A stretch of 64,000 bases of DNA, taken from the NCBI GenBank assembly GCA_964020155.1, contig OZ026563.1:942824-1006823 (forward strand), given 5' to 3'. A program made the translations under genes and the position numbers. Source of the stretch: Chondrilla cf. caribensis (taxonomy: Eukaryota > Porifera > Demospongiae > Chondrillida > Chondrillidae). The notes beneath the pieces were generated by a model. It saw only the letters and a program-made list of their open reading frames with translations. It had not been told where the DNA came from and searched no databases. Position 1 is the first letter of the stretch; the number at the start of each line of letters is the position of its first letter. Below, in pieces: positions 55,303 to 64,000 of this stretch.

Positions 55303-55476
55303 CTCTTCTAGCAGAGTTTCAAAGAATAGAGTCACGTAAATCAGAGGTCCCTTTCCAGGTAAAAGCGGATGTAACGGCTTCCTGGAATTTATATAATCAA
55401 AGCGCCATATAGACTAGAGTCCAGATTTAAAATAGGGAAGTCCCCTAATCCTGCACGTGACCTGGGAGAAGAGAAG
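55303..55476. promoter_or_regulatory. Likely bidirectional promoter of NAMPT and WASHC3
   Basis: Only 174 bp separate the two divergent start codons, so promoter elements and both leaders must lie here. No TATA box is obvious. Position is the only evidence. Confidence 0.6.
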
Positions 55477-57231
55477 ATGGATGAACATGGTCTGCCCATC
55501 GTTGGCAAAGGAATCGACTATACTAGGGTGTGTTTCCCAATGTATCATGTACACATGTGTGGCGCACATTAATGTGTTCGTTTGGTGTTGATTGTCTGAA
55601 GATGACGTAGTGGGATCATTACGTTTCTACTTTGCAACAGGTCAACGCCCTAGAGCCAAAGAGGACACTCTACATATTGAACAAATTTGTTATCCATACT
55701 GTGGATTTCTTGAACAAATTTTCAACAGCTGCTGAAGACGTGAGCGACTGTTTGAGTGTAGTCACAGTGAAACCCGTTCGTTCCCTCAACATTTGATGCG
55801 ACTTTCCAATCACAGAAATTGCAAGACCTCTCATTCAGAATCCAACAGCTGGAGATCACACTCAGCATACTGGAAGATCAGGTTGGTAACTTTCTACATG
55901 TTCCACCACCCCAAAACACCATAATTGTTATGAGCTTGTAGAATAATATCCAAGTATGTTACCCAAGACATGAAGAGGGTCACTTGGAAATGGGAAGTTT
56001 AGACTCTGTTGACATTTAGGTATCGACTTGTGTCTTTCAATATTGAATCCCCTCTTTATGGAGATAACGCGGACATGAATTTGTATCAATATCTCAGTGC
56101 TGGAGTGCTCAAGGATATTGATTCAAAGATACCCCATTTTGCCCTTAGCCGGGTAATGTATGTTGGGTTACTCTCGTGTGTGTAGCTACAGTCTATTGAA
56201 GGATTGGGTGATGTCCAAGCTACTACCACCTACAATCCACCTCCGGAACTGTTAGCTGCTGGTACCAACACTGCTGCTGCATCCACCGGGCAGGCCAAGA
56301 CGACACCTGGCGAGTCCAAGAACCAAGTGGAAGGTGGAATCAGTGAACCTCCACCCCCGCCTACTAATGGTCCTCCACCTCCTCCAGTTCCAGAGGATGA
56401 AGGTCCCCCACCACCTCCAGCAGAATCTTCAGGTTAGATCGAATTTTTCACACAATAGTACAGTATAGTACTGTATGCTCACTTGTGAATTTTGCCTCTC
56501 TACCTTGCTACTCTCTGCTGATGTCATCGTATAGAAGGTATGTATGTGCATGCATGTGTACTCCACACTCAAAGTTGGAGTAGTATGTATTGTTGCTACT
56601 TGGGAATTTTTCTGTGCTGAACACAGTACTGAAAGTCAAAGATGACCCCAGATATAAGGAATTCTTCAGAAAGATGAGAATTGTACGTGTGTGGGTGGGT
56701 GGGTGGGGGGTTACATGTATGTGTTTACTCGTGTTTCTGTTTATTTCTGAAATCATTTCTGTCCCCTTTTTCTCACTCAATACCAAATCAACACATTTTC
56801 CATTGCTGTTCCCTCAGGGCGCTAATCCTCTTCAGCTGGCCATGGAAATGAGGAACAAAGGACTTAACCCTGATTACTTGGAGTGAGTTGTGTCGTCATT
56901 GCTTGTACTTACATATGTACATGCAGTACACCCACATATAGCCACAGACAACATGACTGTCTTCAATTTCTTTATTTACCGTGACATACTGAAAACTCAT
57001 GCAAGAGTATGTCATACATTCGGCACACAGTTGAGTCTTCCTCTGTTCACATGCAGGACCCCTGATGCACCTGCCCCCCAAGGAAGCGGGGGTGGTCCAG
57101 TAGGACCTCCCATTCCTCTCTTGATGGGCTCCTTCTCAAGTGGAAGCTCAACATCTTCTGCCAGCACGAAATCAGACAGCGATGACGAATTCTCTTCGTC
57201 TAGCAGCAGTGGATTTTCTGACTCAGACTAA
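55477..57231 (+). CDS. WASHC3: WASH complex subunit 3 (CCDC53)
   Basis: Coiled-coil subunit of the WASH complex, which drives Arp2/3 actin assembly on endosomes. Exons 55477-55527, 55641-55739, 55816-55881, 56186-56432, 56627-56682, 56818-56882, 57057-57231; phases agree; 252 aa (human 194). MDEHGLPIVGKGIDYTRV parallels human MDEDGLPLMGSGIDLTKV. FVIHTVDFLNKFST, LQDLSFRIQQLEITLSIL and SIEGLGDV are the conserved trimerising helix region. DDPRYKEFFRKM and KGLNPDYLETPDAPAP match the C-terminal motif DPRYARYLKM and EGLDPDLLERPDAPVP. The middle is expanded by polyproline blocks (PPPPPTNGPPPPPVP), and the C-terminus by a Ser/Asp-rich tail ending FSDSD. Polyproline is unusual for this subunit and could bind profilin or SH3 domains (inference). 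Confidence 0.95.
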
Positions 57232-57548
57232 CTTTTCCACTGATATTAATGCATGCAAATTCACTTACAGTAACTACACTAATTTATGCTCACAGTTTGA
57301 TTGCACTAAACGCTACTTATCGTTTGTCCACAGGTTAGCGATAGTTTGATAGATAATTTCAAAAAGTGCAACGATGTATCAAAAGGTAGGCGTGTGCAAA
57401 AAACATGGAATGATCCTTCACAACAAACTATGCTACTGTGCACATGCATGCATACGTGCGTATAATATGTATTGTAAGTACAGTTGGTATTTGTGGACCA
57501 GGGTTCTGTTACTCCAGCAAGTGCAAGTTAATGTATCTTAGCCTCTCT
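57232..57548. other. Short convergent 3' intergenic region
   Basis: Lies between the WASHC3 stop and the hnRNP H/F-like stop. Nothing else seen. Confidence 0.5.
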
Positions 57549-60500
57549 CTAATAATTGCCGTACCCACCACTTCGATATCCACCTACATACATGAAAATT
57601 ATAGAACAAAGAAATGTACTTAATGTATGTGTAGATTCAAACACGACCACAGCATGTTCGCAATGAAGAGGAGAACAGTAGCAACTTACCCCGACTTCCT
57701 TTGGGGGGTTTGTCAGTAGCTAACACATCAATGTACCTTTCACCTGCAGTGGCACAACATGTTGTAGGATCATGCATTGAAATACATACATGTACACATA
57801 CGTATACTTAAGTTCCATTAAAAAGTAGAAAGGGGTGACTACACAAGTTAACTGTTAGATTACACACGTATACATATGTGCACACCCACACCCACCCATA
57901 TATTCTTTATCCTTCTTGATTGCTTCGTCAACCTCTTGCTGTGTGCTGAAAGTCACCAGAGCTTCGCCCGAATGCCTACCATAGTTGTCAAAAATAATCT
58001 CTATAGAAGTGGGCTGTAAAGGTAGTAAGAATTTCTGAATTGTGTCCTTGTCAGACGAATACGGCAGGCCTCTCAGCTTTACTTGATGTAAATTCCCAGA
58101 TCTGTAGCCTAATGACAAGACAGCCAGACACAAGCAAGTGCACAAGTCATACAACTACGGAGTAAAAACACATACTGTACATACACGAGTATTGCACTTG
58201 ACACACTGCCCACACAGACAAACAATGCACGCGAGTACACACAATGGAAGTACAAACAGAGCGGTCCACTTCATTCAGTGTGTCCATATCATATAATTAT
58301 TTCAAAACCTGTATTTTTCCAAAAAGGATAAAAATACCTTTTTCCTCATAATTAAAAATTACCATGTCCTTGAAACAAGCATTGGAAAATTACTACTGAA
58401 GTAAATTTTTGGAGATGTTCATTGTTTATGAAATATATTTTGGAAACTAAACTAAGTACACAGTATAGTGTAGCCACTCAAACAGAAATTGTCCCCACTA
58501 CTACTACTAATAATAACCTCGTTGAACTGGATAGGATATCCAAAAAGGCTAAATGTACATAATACGGAACAAAGTAATCACTGGAGCATGCGTGTAGATG
58601 GAAAAATAGACCACACTAATGGACACTGTGTAGTACTTACACAAACACAGACGCACATGCGTATACTGCACATTGGTCCACATATACATAAATCAATGTA
58701 GAGCACAAGAACACGAATACGTACATACCCCCAGCAGTGCTTCTTATGGGTGGATATGTGACCATCTCTGACCCGGAACCCTGCCCAAGACCCTCACCAT
58801 AGAAACCGCTCCCACTCCCAGGATAACCACCATCCGGACGAAATTGCCCAGGAGGGTTCTGTGGCGGATGAAACCCTTGCCCGTTCCCATATGGACCCGA
58901 ACCTCCAAATTCATTTACAGGCCCACCAGGTCCACCGGGGCCACCAGGTCCACTTGGTGGATTAAATCCCATTTGATGACCACCAGGAGGACCACCATGG
59001 ATACCGCCTTGCTGAGGAGCCACTTGCAGTGGGGGACCACCTGGACCACTAGGACCAGGTGGAGGGGCACCAAAACCAAAGTTACCACTGGGGCCTGGAG
59101 GACCACCACCATACCCTGGTCCTCCGAAGGACGTCATACCACCTCCATACCCGCCATATGATGGGTTGGGAGAAAACTCCGAAAAGCGACCACCACCACC
59201 ACCAGGTCCGACAGGTCCACCACCTCCGCGGTACAATCGTTCATACCCACTGCCCTTTTTGGATGCATAACCACGATTCTCACTGCCAGAATGATAGTTC
59301 CTTTGACCGCCTCGGTCGTAAGGGCCACTTCTCCTATTGTATGGCTGTTGGCATATCATTGGACAAATGTCCTCATAACTGCTTCTAAACACCTCGATGT
59401 ACCTACGTATGTCAAGAACAACCAAGTTAGTGCATTTTATAAAAGAACTAAATGAGATGAAGTACACAGACAACACACACACACACACCTACACACATAC
59501 ACACTAAATACTACATTGAACTGACCGTGACCCCATCCTTTCTTTGTGCTTGTCCAAAGAACGCTCAGCCTCACTTGAAGAAAGAAAAATGACATATGCC
59601 TCTCCGGTTTGGCGCCCACCTTCATTCATTTGGATGGTGATTGATTCTATTTTGAAGCCTAAAGGACACCAGAGATACAGTATAGTAACACACACACACA
59701 CACACACACACAGTACAAAATGTACATACATATGTAGAAACAAATTCCTACCATACATACGCACGCATGGGTGTCAATAATAGTTCCAGCAATAATCCAT
59801 TATACGTACATAATGGTGAATACACCGACCTGATAAGAATTTTCTGATGTCTTCTTCAGTTGAGCCAAAGGGTAATCCCCTTAGTCTGACAACACAACCA
59901 TCCTCTCCTCTATTGATTGGCCCAATTTCCCGTTCCATATTAGGATAGGATGACTCGTACACTTCGATGAAACGACTGCCCATGTACTCTCTATCCAGGG
60001 CCAGACACGCATCTCGGTCTTCCTCTGACTCCACCTCAACAAAAGCCTCCCCGCTTGCTTTGCCTTCTCGATTCATTTTGAAATGCACTCCATCCATGCC
60101 ATTTCTGACTTTCACGTCTTTGAGAAAGTCCAAAATGTCCTTTGGCTTTGCAGTCCATGGCAGGCCTCGCAGCTTGACCACAGCAACAGTTCCTTTCTGA
60201 TCCTGCAAACGTGAACAAAATATTCCAGCAAACGCAACTAATTTTACGCATTGGATTACTCAACAAGAGATACGTACACGCGTCTAAAAGGGGAAATAAA
60301 ATGGCCGACTATGTGACAAATCGGATTGATAAAGATTATCAAGGAACAATGAAAGCAAGTTACACACCAGAAAGCGTATCGGAAATTTACACAATAAAAA
60401 CATACGCGGATGGATATACAAGAAATTAAACATTTTTAAACATTGTAGCAATGTATAGAATGGAGATAACCATACGCTACGCTTTTCCACCAACAAGCAA

Positions 60501-60575
60501 ACTGGTTGCCACTACAAAACCAACGAACATTGACAATCGCCCTTACATTACCTGAGGTTGTGATTCACAAGACAT
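57549..60575 (-). CDS. HNRNPH: hnRNP H/F-type RNA-binding protein (three quasi-RRMs)
   Basis: Nuclear splicing regulator family that binds G-runs. Exons 60575-60552, 60202-59830, 59658-59526, 59402-58729, 58108-57896, 57743-57690, 57583-57549; phases agree; 501 aa. The first exon is tiny (MSCESQPQ) and inferred from an ATG, phase and a good donor. qRRM1: VVKLRGLPWTAKPKDIL with SGEAFVEVESEED. qRRM2: VVRLRGLPFGSTEEDIRKFL with TGEAYVIFLSSSEAERSL. qRRM3: QVKLRGLPYSSDKDTIQKFL with SGEALVTFSTQQEVDEAI. Between qRRM2 and qRRM3 exon 4 adds a long Gly/Pro/Tyr-rich region after YNRRSGPYDRGG, matching the RPGPYDRPG of vertebrates. The end GGYRSGGYGNY is Gly/Tyr rich. The low-complexity linker is longer than in human proteins. 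Confidence 0.93.
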
Positions 60576-60793
60576 ACTACCCTTCGCGCCCGAACCCCGT
60601 ACAATCTCCTCAGAGGTGTAATGCGCCCTATCGATACGGAAATACACTGACAATATACGGTTGCAATGACACGCGGCAAATAAAATGTCCGCCAAATTTG
60701 TAAACAAAACCGCAAATTTCGTAACAATTACTCAATCTGATAATACTAGTAATACTGGAGCGAAAAACACAATGTACAGTAATCAAATTCTTC

Positions 60794-63327
60794 TTAGTCG
60801 TCCCACATTTCATCTTGAGCTACTGACTGCGTATAAACTGGGCTTTTACATATAGTGTCTTCTAATTCTTCTCTGTAGCATACAGTGTCTTCTAATTCTT
60901 CACTGTAGACAACTTCATTATCTTCTTGAACAAGAATACATGCCTTAGATGAATTAAGAAAAAGTGTTGGATCTTCTTCCACTAACTTACTAAGAGAGAT
61001 GGTACGTACCATGTGGAAGATATCCAGCTAAACTGAGATTATGAGAACCTACCAGACAGGCCAAAATTACTTACATCAGATAATCAGTAGGTGAATCCAA
61101 TGACGAACACAGTTGGTTAATTTTCGAAATCTGCAAAAGTCTTTGAATTGGCACAGCAATACAGTTTGTCTCACTTTCTGTGTGAAGTTCTTCCATCTCC
61201 CCCTTCTCGTACAACCTCAACAAACAATTCATCTGGTACTTCACCTCATTTAGTAGTTTCGTGTTGAATGGTATTTCAACTGCAACTGGGAATTGGACCT
61301 CAAAGATCTGTGTGAGCATGTGCAGAAGGAAGCAATACATACTACTACTGCTACTATGTGATGGTATCCTGTACCTTCTTGTAAGTCACAAAGATATCTT
61401 TGGGCAGTTCCACATCTTTTACGTGCTTGACATGTTCAACACATGTGAAGATGGCAATTTGTGTGCAGGAACCGACGTGTTCAAATCCTGGTTTTGGATC
61501 ACCAACACCGCTGAATTCAACATGGTAATTGTAGCTACTGCAAACTTTGTTGCACCACTTTGAAAATTCACATCTTGTCCACTCAAATTTGTGGTCCCAG
61601 TGTCGAAATCCAGTAAAGTTCGGAAAAATGACATTAAAGTCAGCATTTGGCGTTGAAACCACAACATGCTCAGGTCGCAAAACACCAAAAACGGCATTGG
61701 GTAAACCATTGAGGTTTGTCTCGTCCAAATGTTCAATGCTAAAAATAGAAAATATTACACACAAGAGAAGTGATGCTAACAGTAACAAAATTTGCATCAT
61801 GGTAGGTGGGTGGACCAAAGGAATGAAAAGGCTTATAAACCTCTACAGCACACTTACATTCAAGTCATTAACTATGCAGTGCCCTACACTAATCAAACCA
61901 ATTTCCTGCCACCTACAAAATCATCAACATCTGAACAATGGAGTGATAATGAAACTGCCATCCTTTGTGACACAAACTAGTCATGTCCCTTCCATACGTG
62001 ATGTGTGACTGTACGTATCAGCCACACAGCCCATTTGGAAGGGACAATGCATATCAGCACATACGTATATACCTGTACACACAAAGTACAGCTGCACTGT
62101 AACAGAGCTCCTCACAACATACGTAATCATACATTGTATGTGCCTGAAGAAGCCCATGATGGGTGAAACGTTGCACGAATGATTAATTTGTGAAAAGAGT
62201 TGTTTGAATATCACTATAGAGGTGTTAAACAATAGTCCTACAACTATAAAGAAAAGTATTCATACATGCCTGATGTACGTAGACTCACACTTCTAGTAAG
62301 CAGAAAACATCAGTTCCCAACAGTCTGGCATCAGGCTTGCTAACACTACCTACAAGCACATACATACACAGGTAGACAGAAAAGTGTCTTAATAGATTTT
62401 TACCTGTGGCTATAGCTACAAGATAAAATGCCTGTACAAGTACATTGAGATAGGCCTAACTGCTATATACTAGTAATGTCCAGGGTAAAGACCTACTACC
62501 TCCTACCTTGTAGGAGCTGAACTGTGAGAGGAGTATTTCTCCTCGCATTCATCAGGTAGTCAGAGCAGAGCGGCTGCACTTTCCATTTGTTCATCTCCAG
62601 CACAGACTCGTCAATATCCACACCGATAATGCTCTCAATGCAACCCACCGTCTTGAGTCTTTGGATCAAGTTGCACTCGGAACACCCCATGTCCACAATC
62701 TGAATGTGAGGGATAGTGTGTACGCTCAGAACACCCCATGTCCACTATCTGAATGTGAGGGATAGTGTGTACGCTCAGAACACCCCATGTCCACTATCTG
62801 AATGTGAGGGATAGTGTGTACGCTCAGAACACCCCATGTCCACTATCTGAATGTGAGGGATAGTGTGTACGCTCAGAACACCCCATGTCCACAGTCTGAA
62901 TGTGAGGGATAGTGTGTAGACTATTCTATAACGTCATTTTAGCTACATACCCAAACCACGAACGGTAAATCCACAATATAACATCACTGAGCATATCATG
63001 AAAGCTACATATAGCTATACACAGGTCAAAATTATCATGAGCATTGCTCATTCAACTTTAGACCAAGGTTTCAGCGGACAAATAACTGGACCCAAGTACA
63101 AGAAATTGCCTTTTAAAAGCTGTAGAAATGGTGATATACCACCCTAGCCTACATGAATACATGATACAGAGTTATCCAGCTGCGACTAACCCGGCGTAAC
63201 GGTAACTCGATCAGCTTACCTTCTTTCCATGTACCTTCGCTACAAAATTCGTTACCGCCTTGTAGCGCTGGATGTAAAGCGGAGGGCTGAACGTTATCCC
63301 CGCTTCACTCTCCTCATTTGCAGCCAT
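60794..63327 (-). CDS. HENMT1: HENMT1 small-RNA 2'-O-methyltransferase
   Basis: Methylates the 3' terminal 2'-OH of piRNAs using SAM, protecting them. Exons 63327-63220, 62699-62507, 62349-62289, 61738-61375, 61307-61075, 60989-60794; phases agree; 384 aa (human 393). FSPPLYIQRYKAV matches human FKPPLYRQRYQFV. SAM motif I is IVDMGCSECNLI, followed by IIGVDIDESVLEMNKW. The metal-binding triad is present as E120-V-I-E123-H124, and a further His occurs in DHKFEWTRCEF (H170 probable). VVVSTPNADFN and EFSGVG also match. The C-terminal half has VPIQRLLQISKINQLC, like human VPLQRLLAYPKLNRLC. The tail contains a duplicated EELEDT motif. Exon 2's acceptor and first bases are repeated in intron 1 (see 62681-62915). 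Implies a working piRNA system. Confidence 0.95.
62136..62182. other. Hammerhead-ribozyme-like motif (weak)
   Basis: CCTGAAGAAGCCC, a TGA loop, TGGGT and GAAACGTT resemble the CUGANGA / stem II / GAAA core, with one extra A before stem II. The rest of a ribozyme is not evident. In HENMT1 intron 3. Confidence 0.2.
62681..62915. repeat. Minisatellite, 49-bp unit, 5 copies, seeded on HENMT1 exon 2 acceptor
   Basis: Unit GAACACCCCATGTCCACTAT then CTGAATGTGAGGGATAGTGT and GTACGCTCA. The first copy overlaps the last 19 bases of exon 2 on the plus strand (62681-62699), so each unit carries an acceptor and the codons for IVDMGC. Confidence 0.95.
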
Positions 63328-63565
63328 GCGAAGGTAAATGTCACGTATTAATCAGACTTTCGCCATGATATAGGCCGCCATTTTTTCTCGAGCGAAGAAA
63401 ACCTAGCCGGCTATACTACGCTACACATCAAACAAAGGCTTTTCCTTAGTAAAATCAAATGTATTTGAATGCATGATGACATAAAACCTTATTCACAGGG
63501 TGCAATCACTAAGTCTTGTTCTAGGAACCGACAGTCCTCTATGTACAATGCAGCTACCTTCTATG

Positions 63566-63871
63566 TCAACTTTCCATTATACTCGTGTTAGTCCGCAACG
63601 AGTCAGTTACATCTGCACGCTGGTCTCCAAATAGTAAGTTTGACGTTGGCTGGCTGGCAGTTCGACGGTGTTGGTAAGACCACCGGAGATGTGAAGGCTT
63701 TGCAGTCTTCCCCTTCTCCCTCAGCCCTTCGGCATGCTGCTGTGTCTTGAGCTCCAATACCTTGCTGTTTGCTTGTGAGTGGGCCCTGGACTCAGCCAAG
63801 AGTCTGTCCTTTAAATCCTACCATAGTAGCATACATCGTCTTTGATATTAATTAGAACACGTGTGCACTCA

Positions 63872-63939
<68 letters not shown>

Positions 63940-64000
63940 CACACACACCTTAACTTCTCTTTTGTGTTTGATCAATTCTTCTTCTAGCTGTCTTCTGCAG
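63566..64000 (-). CDS. C-terminal part of an unrecognised coiled-coil protein
   Basis: Two exons are visible: 64000-63949 (continuing beyond the window) and 63817-63566, joined in phase 0. The first reads CRRQLEEELIKHKREVK and the second begins DLKDRLLAESRAHSQANSKV, a heptad-like charged helix. The last about 45 residues are basic and Ser/Thr rich (SHLRWSYQHRRTASQPTSNL) and end IMES. I do not recognise the family. The gene is 238 bp upstream of HENMT1 on the same strand. The donor between the two exons opens directly into a (GT)n tract. Confidence 0.7.
63872..63948. repeat. (CA)n microsatellite starting at a splice donor
   Basis: On the coding strand GTTAAG|gtgtgtgtg begins the tract at the donor of the penultimate exon of the right-edge gene. 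Confidence 0.95.

Noticed and set aside
60211..60429. Plus-strand 72-codon frame (MADYVTNRIDKDY...)
   Set aside because: Lies in the first intron of the hnRNP H/F-like gene on the other strand, with no homology or splice partners seen.

Overview
The window is nuclear DNA of an animal, most likely an early-branching invertebrate; a sponge is plausible, but this is inferred only from gene style. Eleven spliced genes could be modelled end to end with GT-AG junctions and matching codon phase, and two more run off the window edges. Genes are packed closely (66 to about 860 bp between coding regions). The introns hold (TG)n/(CA)n microsatellites, minisatellites and short terminal-inverted-repeat elements. 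No tRNA, rRNA, CRISPR array or autonomous transposon gene was found.

Layout. 13-74 (-): possible first exon of a gene leaving the left edge. 1026-11094 (+): RALGPS-type Ral exchange factor (RasGEF plus PH). 11403-14502 (+): divergent Rab-like protein whose nucleotide-binding motifs are eroded. 14569-16535 (+): mitochondrial ribosomal protein MRPS31. 17397-28481 (-): ABCC10/MRP7-type ABC transporter in 26 exons. 28600-31215 (-): SEC22B longin SNARE. 31530-41519 (-): CCCH zinc finger plus C-terminal repeat-like region, with a predicted N-terminal Nudix-like domain. 41741-49130 (-): MRPL47. 49374-55302 (-): NAMPT. 55477-57231 (+): WASHC3, divergent from NAMPT. 57549-60575 (-): hnRNP H/F-type RNA-binding protein. 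60794-63327 (-): HENMT1 small-RNA 2'-O-methyltransferase. 63566-64000 (-): C-terminal end of an unrecognised coiled-coil protein.

The genes are mostly unrelated housekeeping functions: membrane traffic (RALGPS, Rab-like, SEC22B, WASHC3), mitochondrial translation (MRPS31, MRPL47), RNA biology (hnRNP H/F, HENMT1, the CCCH protein), NAD salvage (NAMPT) and export (ABCC10). I see no operon-like functional cluster.

The most interesting signals are: a Nudix-like/CCCH/repeat domain combination supported by splice phase; a Rab-like protein that has lost the P-loop glycine, switch II glutamine and NKxD motif; many (GT)n tracts that begin exactly at 5' splice sites; a minisatellite in HENMT1 that has copied a splice acceptor with the coding start of SAM motif I; and several families of short inverted-repeat elements in introns. 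Exon boundaries were placed by eye from reading frame, splice consensus and remembered family alignments; no search was run.
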